From: JANXQG01 sp963775975
GTDB lineage: Bacteria > Planctomycetota > Planctomycetia > Pirellulales > Thermoguttaceae
Length of the DNA: 64,000 nt
Direction of reading: 5' to 3'
Assembly (NCBI GenBank): GCA_963775975.1
Contig: CAVZKX010000003.1
Location: forward strand, 806,001-870,000
The notes beneath the pieces are model-generated. The model saw only the letters and a program-made list of their open reading frames with translations, searched no databases and had not been told where the DNA came from. Positions within the stretch are counted from its first letter, which is position 1. Every line of letters starts with the position of its first letter. Below, piece after piece: positions 30,268-40,414 of this stretch. The position numbers and the translations under genes were made by a program.

Positions 30268-31788
30268 GTGAGAAGCGCCATGCGACACATTCTAATAAGC
30301 CTGCTTTGGGTCGGACTGCTGACGGGCGGTTTTGCCTCGGCCGCCGACTGGGCGCGACCTGACCGCAGCGTCCAAACTTCGGCCGAATCTGTCCCCGCGC
30401 CTGCCGGCAGGGCCACCGGCGCGACCAGCGATGGCCGCACGGCGGCAGCATCCGATTATCGGGCCGGCGACGAGGGCGGTGACGACGTGATCGGTGCAAC
30501 CGAAGAGCCGGCACAAGGAATGTTTGGCGATGGCTCGCCGGCAGCCTGCGAATTCTGCGGCGGCGGAAACTGCATCCCACCGACGTGGTCGCTGGAGTCG
30601 TCGGTTGCGGTCATCGGTACAAGCAAGGCGAACAGCCGCACCTTGGGTATCAACTCGCTGCCCGACGGGCCGTTCCAGGTCACCTCCGGCTCGATTGCCA
30701 GTCAGCCATTGCAATACGGCTTCTTCAACAATGTTTCCAATACGTTGGCCTTGAACACGCATACGCCGAACCTCAGCGACAGTGCAGGAGTCGACACAGT
30801 TATCAGCCGCTATCTCGGTCGAGACGGCGAGAAGCGCGACTACTTTATCCAATTCGAGTTTTCCGGACTGGAACGCTTCTACGGCGAAAGCAATGTCGAG
30901 GGGACCGTCGCGCCGGTTTACTCGACGACGGCGACGGTTTCCGCCCAACAGTTGCCGCCTACGATCCTTTTCTTTACCGGCAGCCTTATCAGCCCCTTTG
31001 TATTTCCAAACAGCCCCGCGTCATCGCCGTTCCAGCCGAACCCGTCGACGCAGCAAAACTTTGACCCCACGAACGCCTACGCCTTCAACGGCGCGACGCA
31101 CATGGAGGTCAGCACTTGGACGACATTCAACAATTGGGAAATGAACTTGAAGGTCGCCGGCAACAACCAGCCGGACCAGATGGTGCTGAATCCGAACGGC
31201 CATTGGTATCGTCAATGCAAAACAGGCTACTACTATTCTTATCTCTTCGGGCTCCGGGCGATGGTGATCGACGAAAAGTACGAGTTCAACGCCAGCGGAA
31301 CAACTTTTGACCCAAACATGAATCCTTTGCTATCGAGCCAGGGACGTTATGTCGCTCGCACCACGAATGCGATGCTCGGTCTGCAAACGGGCGGAACGCT
31401 CGAATACCGCTTCTGCCGCTGGGAGTTGGAAGCTCACAGCAAGGTAGGCATGTTCGTCAATGTCGCCAACCAAAATAGCCTGATTCAAACCTCGCTGCAC
31501 GGCACCGAGTACTTTACGCCCGGCCAGCCCGCCATCGACGCCGACACCAGCACGGCCTACAACGCCGGCAGCACGGGCGTGGCATTTGCGGGCGGTTTTG
31601 GCGTCGGCGGCAGCTACAAGCTGCGGCCGGATCTCGTGGCCCACGTGTCGTACGACATGTTCTGGGTTGGCGACCTCGCCCGCGCGTCGGATCAGTTCGA
31701 CTTCGTGCCGGTCATTACGCCGTTAATCAATACGCACGGCAACCAGTTCTACGACGGCGTGAAGTTCGGGCTGGAATACGATTGGTAA
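30268..31788 (+). CDS. BBP7-type outer membrane beta-barrel protein
   Basis: A 506-aa protein: signal peptide (RHILISLLWVGLLTGGFASA), a short Pro/Ala-rich stretch, a Cys cluster (CEFCGGGNC), then alternating beta strands ending in DGVKFGLEYDW, with a terminal aromatic residue typical of outer-membrane barrels. The arrangement matches the planctomycete BBP7 barrel family. GTG 30268 has GGAGGA 8 bp upstream and is preferred over an upstream start at 30199 or ATG 30280. Confidence 0.85.
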   Translation: MRSAMRHILISLLWVGLLTGGFASAADWARPDRSVQTSAESVPAPAGRATGATSDGRTAAASDYRAGDEGGDDVIGATEEPAQGMFGDGSPAACEFCGGGNCIPPTWSLESSVAVIGTSKANSRTLGINSLPDGPFQVTSGSIASQPLQYGFFNNVSNTLALNTHTPNLSDSAGVDTVISRYLGRDGEKRDYFIQFEFSGLERFYGESNVEGTVAPVYSTTATVSAQQLPPTILFFTGSLISPFVFPNSPASSPFQPNPSTQQNFDPTNAYAFNGATHMEVSTWTTFNNWEMNLKVAGNNQPDQMVLNPNGHWYRQCKTGYYYSYLFGLRAMVIDEKYEFNASGTTFDPNMNPLLSSQGRYVARTTNAMLGLQTGGTLEYRFCRWELEAHSKVGMFVNVANQNSLIQTSLHGTEYFTPGQPAIDADTSTAYNAGSTGVAFAGGFGVGGSYKLRPDLVAHVSYDMFWVGDLARASDQFDFVPVITPLINTHGNQFYDGVKFGLEYDW

Positions 31789-31968
31789 GGGTGGGCCATC
31801 TTCGCTCGGCCGCGGCATTACGGGACTGCCGGCTCGTCCGACTGCGGAAAGAAGGTCCTCATAGGCTCTCCGTCTGTTGCGGCCGCGCGGTTTTCTCGTC
31901 GCAAAAAAGTATCCGCGCCGCGATCGCGATTTGTCTTGGAAAATGGCCCTGTGATTAACGGGAATCAT

Positions 31969-32012
31969 CTTTGAAACTGCTTTGATTTCGCTTTGAAACT
32001 GCTTTGAGTCGG
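31969..32012. repeat. 22-bp tandem repeat, two units
   Basis: CTTTGAAACTGCTTTGATTT-CG followed by CTTTGAAACTGCTTTGAGTC-GG, and a partial third start (CTTGGAAC). It lies in the long gene-free stretch 31789-33213, in which I see no supported gene. Confidence 0.75.
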
Positions 32013-32131
32013 CTTGGAACCGGCAGGTCACGGATAGTCGCGACGAGTGGCCGCAATTGTTTTATTTGAAGGCCTGATGCTCGCAATTCCCGCGGAAAGC
32101 GGCGTGCGTTTAATGCCAAACCGCCCGAAAT

Positions 32132-32210
32132 CTATATAGAAACTGCATAGAAACGTCATAGGAATCGCATAGAAACCGCATAGGAAGTGCATCAGAGCGC
32201 ATAGAACTCG
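32132..32210. repeat. Degenerate GCATAGAAAC tandem repeat
   Basis: About seven units of 10-12 bp on the theme GCATAGAAAC / GCATAGGAAG (32132-32210), part of the same gene-free region. It is followed at 32316-32404 by reiterated CATTGAAC and CTCAACT motifs. Confidence 0.75.
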
Positions 32211-32629
32211 CGCCGTATTTGGTGTTAATTACTGATAATTAGCGTTCCCTGATGCCCGGCTGCGGGTTGCTGCGAAGACCACCACTCCGCGCCCCTGCTT
32301 CCCGTGCCTTGCTCATTGAACATTGAACCTTGAACATTCGCCTTTCACCCTTCATCCTTCCGCCTTCATCCTTTCTCCCCTCTCAACTCTCAACTCTCAA
32401 CTCTTGTACACAGTCATATATATATATTGCTAGATGCGCTATGCGATTATACAAGAATTCTTTTCGGATTGTTCCCAAGTCGTTGTCCGGTAACGGTTTA
32501 AAGAATTTTCGGGGTCATTTATGACATATCGCAACTCTGTCGTTTTTTTCCGGCGTACAGGGTGTATGGTCGAGTCCGACTAAGAGCTGCCATGAATTGG
32601 CGGGCCATCGGTCCATTGGACGCCAGGCG

Positions 32630-32746
32630 GACGCAACCCCCGTTGGGGCTGAACCTTTTCATTGGGTGACGTCCCAAGGTAGTCCGTCGTACCGCCGGCC
32701 AACCTTGGGCTGTTGGACGGAATCCCGTTGGGATTCTTCAGTCCAA
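32630..32746. other. Cluster of palindromes in the intergenic region
   Basis: Successive palindromes: AACCCCCGTTGGGG (32635-32648), CCCAAGGT/ACCTTGGG (32673-32680 and 32702-32709) and GAATCCCGTTGGGATTC (32720-32736) nested inside TTGGAC/GTCCAA (32713-32718, 32741-32746). The organised spacing suggests a structured repetitive element or RNA. Nothing in 32747-33213 is recognised as a gene; a decayed half of the CGAAGCCCG repeat lies at 32890-32916. Confidence 0.6.
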
Positions 32747-33213
32747 CCGGCTACGTGCGAATGGCGCATTCGAGCCTGCGCATTCGGGCAGAATCCTGTA
32801 AGGGTCCAGTGCCACATGCTCGTGATCGTCATCGGGGATATGTCCTCTAGCCAAGAGGAACAAGCACTTACCCTGGAAACTGCCGGCCTCGCCTCCGCGC
32901 CGGGCTTCGATAGCCAACCCCTCTAAATAGCGGTTAGCTTCTCGCTGCATCCGAAGAATTGCATTCGGGAAACATGGTAAATCGTGCGCAAAATGCTTGC
33001 AATACCGGCGACTTTTACTATGATGAGGACTATGCAACTTTGTTTTTGGCAAAGTTTGCCGGTAATTCCATTGTTTTACCCCACTCGGCGAGGCAGCGTT
33101 TTTAGTCGGAGTCGTTCCCGAAGTGCTTACGGGTGCCACTGCGCGCGCTGCTGAACTAAACAACCGTCAACTGAGGCAGCGTCCGCTGGCAAGCACGATA
33201 AGGGGTTACGGCT

Positions 33214-35879
33214 ATGTTGCGCAACCATTTTGGCTGGGCAGGGCGGTTGTCTTGCGCCATCGCGATTTGTGTGCTTTGTGCGTCCTCCACCGTTCGCGGA
33301 GCGCTTCTTACGGGAATCACCACTTCGTCGGCGAGCTTCCAATCGCCCGCGGACTATTCCATCTCTGGATATGTCTACGTCGATGCGTCGCAGCATGGAA
33401 CCATGTTGCCTGGCGAATGGGGGCTGACAGGCGTAACTATTAATCTGACGGAGTATTCGCCGAGCGACCCGTCCACGGTTATCAATACCTTTACGACGAC
33501 GACCGGTTCCGGCGGCCACTACGATTTCACGGGCTTGCCTACCGGCAATCTCTTTACGATCTCGGAAGTTCAACCGAGCAACTATCGCAGCACGTCGAAC
33601 AGCGTGGGGCAATTCCTGAGCGCGACAGGCTCGACATTGACGGCCCCGACCGGTGTCGGCGGCAATCCTGCCACTGGTATACAGGACCCCGGCAACCCGT
33701 TCGCGATTTCGTCCATTCTGCTGCCTCCGCCCACCGGACTATTCGCTCCCGGCGGCAACGGAGTCGTCTATTCGGCCGTGGGCTACAACTTCGGCCAGTT
33801 TCCGTTGACGTTGATCAGCGGCGGTACGGGCACGAGCAAACTGTCGATCGCCCCCAGCGTGCCAGATACGTCGGGAGCTGTGGCACCGGTTGGAGCTTTG
33901 TCAACCGCGCTGGCAGTCTTAGGCGGCAACAATCGGTTTCTCGCTGGCGCAGGCGGCGGAACCCTTAGCCTGATTGCGACGGTGCAGAATTCGGCTGCGC
34001 CGGGCTCTAGTTCCGTCGATTGGCAAGTTGCTTCGCTCTCCGCGGGGCTCGGCGTATCGTCCACGTCCGGCATCGGGCTCGCACCGCTCGGCACGACCAC
34101 TTTCGGAGCGAGCGTGGATGGGTCCGCGCTCAATCCGGGCACGCAAAACGCGACCTTCGCTATTTCGGGCCAGGTATCGAGCGGAGGCGTGCTCGTCGGC
34201 GGCAGCACGAGTTCGGTGGTCATCGATCCGGTTTCGAGCCGCGGCATCGACACGGTAACGCCAGTCAGCTTTGGCCGCGTCATGCAGGGCGGCATCGGCA
34301 GTTCGACCTTTACCGTTTCGTCCACCGGTTCCCATGATACTTTGACCGACCTCACGATGAACGCGGGAAGCGTGACCGGTACGGGCGCCGCGGGGAGTTT
34401 TACCGCGACGAACAGCGGTCCGGTGCTCTTTAACGGCACGACGACCACGAGCCCCGCGTTGACCGTCAGCACGACCTTCTCCAACACAATCACCGGACCA
34501 GTCAGCGACAGCGCGACATTGCCCGGCAACACCGGATTGTTCACCGGCGAGACGCTGGCGGCCGGTACTCCGACGCTGCCATCGCTTGCCGTTCCCTACA
34601 CGGCAACGGTCATCGAGCCTCGCGTGCTGCAAGCGGTCACGGGAAGCAGTGCGGCTAATGCCGTTAGCGTTCCCACGACCGGCGGCGGGCTGCTTTTCGG
34701 CGCGGTCGTCGCCCTGCCGAACTCGTATATGGTGACGAGCGCCAACGCCAATCCCGATTCCGACCACACCAGCATGGTCAACGTGTCGAGCCAGACCGTG
34801 AACTCGGTATCAACGTCCGACGGCACGACGCAAGTTGGAAAAGTGACCGCGAGCCAAACGACATTTAACAGCGGCGGAGCGCAAGCCGTGGCCCTTTTGA
34901 TCGAGGCGGACCACTATGGCCCGACAAGCGGGGTTGCCAGCCTGAATGTGGGGACCGCGGAAGCGAGTTCCGTGCATGACAATACGGCCTACGCGCCGAT
35001 TTCGGTGTTCTATAGCATTGCCAACGTCGGTTACGCGGCCGTCGGCGGCGCGATTCCTGCGAACCCCGAGAACCAACAATTTGGGGCGCCGCTTTCAGGA
35101 ACCTTCGCCGCTGGGTCGCACCTCAGTTCACGGGTTGTCGCCACGGGGAGCGCCGGAACGAATTCAGTAGCCACAGGCTACGACGGCAGCACGCTTTCGC
35201 AAGCGTCGCTCGTGAACGAATCGAACGCGACGGGCACGGTCGGCAGCGAATGTGACATTATCGGCGGCCCGTCGATGGGCGGCAGTTCCCTGATCACGAT
35301 GGCTTGGCGCGGCGCAATGCCGACGAGAACGGATCGGCCTTCGTCAACGGAAACACGGCGAGCACGAATTGGGCGAATGTGCTTCCGGCAGGCGTGCCGG
35401 CGCTCGCCAGCGACATTGCCGAGATCGGCGGTATGCCAAGCGCGAAGGTCTTCGCCATTCAGGTTTCATACGACGACCGCATTAATACGTTCCTCAATGG
35501 GTCGAGCGGATCGGCCACCGCCGACGACGGGTATCTTGTCAAACTCGTCGACAGCAAGTGGGTCAAGGCAGTCAGCGACAACACGGCGATCGGCGGATTT
35601 GCACAGACCGCGGTGGCGCTGCCGTTGGAAAACGTCTACGATTCCAGCGGCAACCTCCTCACCGAGGGCTTCTTGGAGCAACAGCTCGCGCTGGGCCACG
35701 CGATGGACGACCTGGTGGGAAGCTGGGGACTTGACGCGACGAACCACGAGTCGTGGGCAATCGTCAACAACGGCGGCGGCGACTTCGCCGTCGTGCCGGA
35801 ACCCTCAACGTTCGCGCTCCTGGGTGCGGCGGCTGCCGGGCTTATGGCGTTTCGAGCACGCCGCCGGGGTCGCGACTAG
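33214..35879 (+). CDS. PEP-CTERM protein with SdrD-B/Cna-B-like domain (frameshifted)
   Basis: A secreted protein of about 888 aa. Signal peptide (GRLSCAIAICVLCASSTVRG), then a prealbumin-like Cna-B/SdrD-B domain (ISGYVYVDASQHGTMLPGE, GHYDFTGLPTGNLFTI), a long Ser/Thr/Gly-rich beta region with choice-of-anchor-like repeats and a C-terminal PEP-CTERM signal (VPEPSTFALLGAAAAGL, RARRRGRD). The frame shifts near 35307 (TMAWR to RNADENGSAF); one lost base in GCGCGG explains it. Surface exposure after exosortase processing is inferred. No exosortase gene lies in the window. Confidence 0.82.
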
Positions 35880-35987
35880 TGCGGACTTGTACGGTCAACC
35901 GCTTCCATCGAATTCTTGAGTTCCGTCGAGTCCGCTCGCGCGTGGGATGCGGGGAAATTGAATGCTAGGTTAAGTATTGGCAGGATT

Positions 35988-36416
35988 TCACCGTTCATCA
36001 CGAGACTGGCTTCGCTCGCTAATCCAAAACGTAGTGTCATCGCCGCCATATTCCAACATCCGCAATAACGGCAGACCAACCAGGCCCGAGAAGTCGGCTG
36101 AGTCGGCTTGAACCGCTTTCAGTACTTGATCGCTGCCAAAACTGCGCACACGCCTCGTCAGCCCCAACTCAGGCATGGCCAATCGGACCCATCCTCCCGC
36201 CAATACACCAAAGTTGCTGCCGATGCTGGATGATGTCCCGCGCCTCATCAATTGAAGGTCCGCGCTTCCAAAAATAACCGCACAGGGGCTGCCGGTGTCG
36301 GCCAGAAATTCACGTTCGTGCAGTGAGCCATCCGATGCAAGAAAGCGGAGACGAACCCAACAGCGAGGGCTCGCGCCCTTATACGGATTTCGTTGCACGA
36401 TGGATGGCGGGGGCAT
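35988..36416 (-). CDS. Retropepsin-like aspartic protease
   Basis: A 142-aa protein with one catalytic half of an aspartic protease: EREFLADTGSPCAVIFG carries the D-T-G motif and GLVGLPLLRMLEYGG the typical hydrophobic-Gly partner motif. One-domain enzymes act as homodimers. Its ATG (36414-36416) directly abuts the stop of the preceding DUF5678-like gene, so the two are translated together. Target unknown; no membrane segment. Confidence 0.75.
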   Translation of the reverse strand: MPPPSIVQRNPYKGASPRCWVRLRFLASDGSLHEREFLADTGSPCAVIFGSADLQLMRRGTSSSIGSNFGVLAGGWVRLAMPELGLTRRVRSFGSDQVLKAVQADSADFSGLVGLPLLRMLEYGGDDTTFWISERSQSRDER

Positions 36417-36710
36417 TTAGCAGGAAATCGAAACAAAGAAAATCGTCACGTAATCGTACCGATCGCCACCTGCTTCCACCACGAGGATGTCGCGAGGCTC
36501 TTTGCCAAGCGCTCGTAGCATGCCCTCCAACTCGTCGAAATCGGCGGATGCCGCGAGAATCTCACCGTTGTCAACAGCTACGAACCATCCATGAGGATAC
36601 GCTGCATCAATTCTCGCCTCAAGTTGACGAACTGCGGTTTTCTCATGCTCATTTTCCTGAAAACTGTTGTCCATTTTCATCGCTCCATAACGATCCATCT
36701 GACCAAGCAT
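36417..36710 (-). CDS. DUF5678-like small protein
   Basis: A 97-aa protein whose C-terminal half (GWFVAVDNGEILAASADFDEL, ALGKEPRDILVVEAG read separately) resembles DUF5678, a small domain often placed next to aspartic protease genes. Starts at 36710, 36698 or 36680 are possible; none has a strong ribosome site. Stop and next start abut. It may be a partner or regulator of the protease; this is inference from position. Confidence 0.65.
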   Translation of the reverse strand: MLGQMDRYGAMKMDNSFQENEHEKTAVRQLEARIDAAYPHGWFVAVDNGEILAASADFDELEGMLRALGKEPRDILVVEAGGDRYDYVTIFFVSISC

Positions 36711-36776
36711 CCTTCTTTATTCTACCGGCTCACACTTGTCATTCTAGCGGCATTAGGGGTCGCGGCCAATGCGCCG

Positions 36777-37703
36777 CTACGCCACCGCTCCCTTCGTCAC
36801 GAGCATGAATACGTCTTCAAGCGTCGGCTCTTTTTCGGCGAAGGAACTCATTCGCACACCTGCGGCGACGAGCTTTTCCAAAAGGCCGGCCACTTGCTCG
36901 TCCTCGGCGGCCATCTCCACGGTGACGCGGTCAGCCTCGATCTGCACGTCGCGTGTTTCCGGCATGGAGCGGACCACGGCAAGCCCGGCCTCCATGTTGG
37001 CCAGAACGCGAATCGTCACGATGCGGTTGCGGCGGATGCGGCGGTAGACGTCGTCAATGGGCCCCGACATCAAGAGCTTGCCACGCTCGATAATGCCGAT
37101 GGAACTGCAACAGTCGGCCAACTCCGACAAGATGTGGCTGGAAATGAGAATCGTCTTGCCCCGGCGGAGGAGCTCCTTGAAGAGCGCTTTGACTTCGATT
37201 CTCGCCCGTGGATCGAGGCCGCTGGTCGGCTCGTCGAGGATTAGCACCGGCGGGTCGTGGACGAGCGTCTTCGCCAGGCAGAGCCGCTGCTTCATGCCAC
37301 GCGAAAGACCGTTGACGAAGGCGTCGCGCTTGACGGTCAGGTCCAACAGTTCCATCACGTCGCCCAGCACTTGCCGGCGGCGGGCGGGGGGAAGCTGATA
37401 GGCGGCCGCGAAAAAATCCAAAAACTCCCAGACCTTCATGCCGTCGTAGACGCCGAACCCGTCGGGCATGTAACCCACGCTGCGGCGGACGGCCAGCGGG
37501 TCCTTGCTCACGCGATGGCCGTTGACGATCCCCTCGCCGCCGGTGGCCTTCAGGAGCGTGGCGAGGAAGCGGATGGACGTGCTCTTGCCCGCGCCATTTG
37601 GACCGATGAAGCCGAACATCTCGCCCGCCTCGATCTTGAGGTTCAATTGATCGACCGCCAGCAGGCCGTTGTAGCGTTTGGTGAAGTTGATGAGCTCAAT
37701 CAT
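36777..37703 (-). CDS. ABC transporter ATP-binding protein
   Basis: A 308-aa nucleotide-binding subunit. Walker A GPNGAGKST (34-42), Q-loop region, signature LSRGMKQRLCLAK, Walker B VLILDEPTSGLDP and H-loop SSHILSELADCC. The extra C-terminal domain (about 220-308) is typical of the ABC-2 exporter (NatA/CcmA/DrrA) group. No permease gene is adjacent, so the membrane partner is elsewhere, probably beyond the DUF5678 gene or the upstream small gene. Confidence 0.93.
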   Translation of the reverse strand: MIELINFTKRYNGLLAVDQLNLKIEAGEMFGFIGPNGAGKSTSIRFLATLLKATGGEGIVNGHRVSKDPLAVRRSVGYMPDGFGVYDGMKVWEFLDFFAAAYQLPPARRRQVLGDVMELLDLTVKRDAFVNGLSRGMKQRLCLAKTLVHDPPVLILDEPTSGLDPRARIEVKALFKELLRRGKTILISSHILSELADCCSSIGIIERGKLLMSGPIDDVYRRIRRNRIVTIRVLANMEAGLAVVRSMPETRDVQIEADRVTVEMAAEDEQVAGLLEKLVAAGVRMSSFAEKEPTLEDVFMLVTKGAVA

Positions 37704-37721
37704 GACGTGGCTGGCTCGCCG

Positions 37722-37949
37722 TCACCCCGACTCGGCCGCCGTCTCCGCAACGGTAAGGCTCGTTACCATCATCGGGTCAATGATTTCGTAGCCGCCGTGA
37801 AGCTCCGCCACGACAAGGCTCCGTTCGCTCCGACTGATGAGCAGGAAGTCAACGTGTTCAATGGGAAACTCGCGTCCATCGGCCAAATGAATTATGAAGG
37901 AGCGAAACGGCTGCTTCCGCAACGCTTCGCGGATCTCGTTGATTCTCAT
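37722..37949 (-). CDS. Small conserved protein, paralogue of 10861-11112
   Basis: A 75-aa protein: MRINEIREALRKQPFRSFII, then LADGREFPIEHVDFLLISRS and VVAELHGGYEIIDPMMVTSL. It shares the L-R-x-x-PF-x-x-F start, the D-G-x-x-F turn and the H-V/P-D segment with the 10861 protein. It ends 18 bp before the ABC ATPase gene and is probably cotranscribed with it. Function unknown. The 37950-38092 gap shows nothing further. Confidence 0.7.
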   Translation of the reverse strand: MRINEIREALRKQPFRSFIIHLADGREFPIEHVDFLLISRSERSLVVAELHGGYEIIDPMMVTSLTVAETAAESG

Positions 37950-38092
37950 AGTGCTCCCGTTTCAATAATAACTTCAAAAAATCGTTGTCTTGCGGGGCCC
38001 AGACTGCTCTCCGGCCTCGATTACGGAGATCATCTCTTCATTCGTTGAACTCAAAAAGCTTCGCAAACCGGCGAAAAAAAACGCACTCCAAA

Positions 38093-39665
38093 TCACTTCC
38101 TCTCCGCCAACTCAATCGCCTTCAGCAGCCCCCGCGCCTTGTTCATCGTCTCGTGCCATTCGCTTGCCGGGTCGCTGTCGGCCACGATGCCGGCGCCGGC
38201 TTGCACGTAACCGGTTTCGCCTTGCACGACGAGCGTCCGCAGCGCGATGCAGGTGTCCATGTTGCCGTTGAAATCAACGTAGCCCACGGCGCCGGCATAG
38301 GGGCCGCGGCGGTGCGGCTCTAACTCGTCGATGATTTCCATCGCCCGGACCTTCGGCGCGCCGGAGACTGTCCCGGCAGGCAGGCAGGCTTGCAACGCCT
38401 CGAATGCTCCCTTGCCCGGCTCGAGCTGCCCGCAGACGTTCGACGTGATGTGCATTACGTGGCTGTAGCGCTCGATGGTCATCACGTCGCTGACTTCCAC
38501 GCTGCGGTAGCGGCAGACACGGCCGACATCGTTGCGGCCCAGATCGACGAGCATCACGTGCTCCGCCCGTTCCTTGGGATCGGCGAGCAATTCCTCGGCC
38601 AACCCGCGGTCTTCCTCGTCCGTCTGGCCGCGGCGGCGGGTGCCGGCCAAGGGCCGCACCGTCACTTTCCCATCCACCACGCGGACCATCACCTCGGGCG
38701 AGCTGCCGACGAGCGTCACGCTGGGCGTGCGGAGATAGAACATGAAGGGGCTCGGGTTCACCACCCGCAGCGTGCGGTAGATCTCGAACGGATGCGCCGT
38801 GAGCGGCACTTCCAGCCGCTGGCTGATCACGACCTGAAAAATGTCGCCCGCGCGAATGTACTCGACGCACTTCTCGACCGCCTTTTCGTATTGCGACTTC
38901 GTGAAGGTTCGATCGGAACTCCAGATTGACCTCGCCGCCGGGCCGAATATCGACTAGGTCCAAGTCGCTCGACCGCACGGCCAGTTGCTCGACCAAGGCA
39001 TCAACCCGCCGCTGGGCGTCCTCGTAGGCCGATTCCATGGTCGCGCCGGGCCGATCGAGCCGGGCCATCGCCACCACGACGATCGTCTTGTCCACGCTGT
39101 CGAAGACCACCATCCGGTCGTAAAACGCGAAGGCCAGGTCGGGCACTTGCCGGTCGTCGGGCGGCGCGTTGGGGAGCCGCTCGAAGTACCGCACGGTGTC
39201 GTAGCCGGCGTAGCCTACCGCACCCGCGCAGAACGGCGGCAATTCCGGCAGGTGGACGGCGCGGAGGGCCTCGACGTGGCGGCGGAGCTCGTCCATCGGG
39301 TTGGCCGCCTCATAGGATTTCGACGAGGGCAGCGGGGCGCCGGATGCTGAAACGCCCGTGTAAGACGTCGTCGTCACGCGATGGCCATAGGCCTCGATTT
39401 CAAAGAACGGATCGGAAGCCAGAAAGCTGTATCGCCCGACTTTCTCGCCGCCAACCACGCTTTCGAACAAGCAAGCACAGCGGCCGGAGTCGATTTTGTG
39501 GAACGCGCTGACCGGCGTCAGCGAGTCGCAGACCAGCCGGCGATAGACCGGCACCAGCATGGCATCCTTCGCCAGCTTGCGGAAGGCCTCAAAATCGGGG
39601 AAATGGACCGCGGCGGGCGGCTTGGCGGCGTCCTTCGTTTGCGGACGCGATATCGTTGACGGCAT
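38093..39665 (-). CDS. trpE: Anthranilate synthase component I (frameshifted)
   Basis: First enzyme of tryptophan synthesis: chorismate plus glutamine-derived ammonia gives anthranilate. The N-terminal regulatory half (LVPVYRRLVCDSLTPVSAFH) and the C-terminal catalytic half (LAGTRRRGQTDEED, LVDLGRNDVGRV, GTVSGAPKVRAMEIIDELE, YVQAGAGIVADSDP) are both complete. The frame breaks near 38907, where one C too many converts SNFTKSQYEKAV into SNLHEVAI; removing it gives a normal length of about 523 aa. A p-aminobenzoate synthase is the alternative, but the length and N-terminus favour TrpE. Sequence error is likely. Confidence 0.92.
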
Positions 39666-39805
39666 GTACTCAATTCTCCGTGATAATACGCGGCGTGGCG
39701 TAAGTTTAGCTTAGCAGCGGCAGAGGATTGAGGCAACGCCGGCATTCGCGTCCGTTGACTCGCATTTCCACGAGCGTTAGAATCAGTTGGTTGGGAGTCA
39801 ATGCC

Positions 39806-40330
39806 ATGAAATGCCAGCAGTGCGAGCGCCCCGCTACGTTCCATATCACCGAACTTACCGGCGGCAAGCCGCAGGAGTTGCACCTCTGCGAAGAGCACGC
39901 CAGGACCTACCTCACCGCTACCCCGCAGGCCGAGTCGTCCGGCGGCAGTGGGAGCATGGCGGCCGAATTGGCGAAACAAGTCCACCAGATGGCCATAGGG
40001 CAGACGGCCGAGGAGCTTGCCCAGCTCGATCAGCAGGCCTGCCCGGTGTGCGGCATTACCTTTTACGAGTTCCGCAGCCAAGGCCGCTTGGGTTGCCCGC
40101 ACGACTACGTCGCCTTCGAGAAGCAGCTTGAGCCGCTGATCGTCAACGTGCATGGCGAGTCGGAGCATGTCGGCAAGCGGCCGCAGCGGGCCGCGGGCAG
40201 CAGCGAGATGCGGACCCAGTTGATCCGTCTCCGCCGCGAGATGAAGGAGGCGGTGGAAGCCGAGAATTACGAGCGAGCCTCGCAGCTTCGGGACGAAATC
40301 CGCCGCGCGGAAACGGAGCAAACGGCGTAA
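39806..40330 (+). CDS. mcsA: McsA-type UVR-domain zinc protein
   Basis: A 174-aa protein with zinc-binding CxxC pairs (MKCQQCERP, HLCEEH, ACPVCGIT) and a C-terminal UVR motif (MKEAVEAENYERASQLRDEI). In Gram-positives McsA activates the arginine kinase McsB and aids ClpC-mediated degradation. It lies just upstream of mcsB, separated by a hairpin repeat. ATG 39806 puts the first Cys pair at the start as in McsA; the 26 upstream in-frame residues are unlike the family. Confidence 0.9.
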   Translation: MKCQQCERPATFHITELTGGKPQELHLCEEHARTYLTATPQAESSGGSGSMAAELAKQVHQMAIGQTAEELAQLDQQACPVCGITFYEFRSQGRLGCPHDYVAFEKQLEPLIVNVHGESEHVGKRPQRAAGSSEMRTQLIRLRREMKEAVEAENYERASQLRDEIRRAETEQTA

Positions 40331-40339
40331 AATGGACTG

Positions 40340-40394
40340 TATCCGACACACTCCGTGTGCCGTTTGGAAAGCGGCACGCGGAGTGTGCCGGATA
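40340..40394. repeat. Hairpin between mcsA and mcsB
   Basis: Two 23-bp arms (40340-40362 and 40372-40394; core CACTCCGTGTGCCG with CGGCACGCGGAGTG) pair with two mismatches around a 9-base loop. Placed between two coupled genes it may act as an intercistronic mRNA hairpin or attenuator. Confidence 0.85.
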
Positions 40395-40414
40395 CGTTGG
40401 ATTGAAAGCTTATT

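Noticed and set aside
33035..33060. Sigma-54 promoter upstream of the PEP-CTERM gene (TTGGCAAAGTTTGCC)
   Set aside because: GG and GC are 10 bp apart instead of 12, so the -24/-12 geometry is wrong.
35304..35879. Separate PEP-CTERM gene
   Set aside because: It continues the 33214 gene after a one-base shift; no ribosome site, and the domain lacks a signal peptide.
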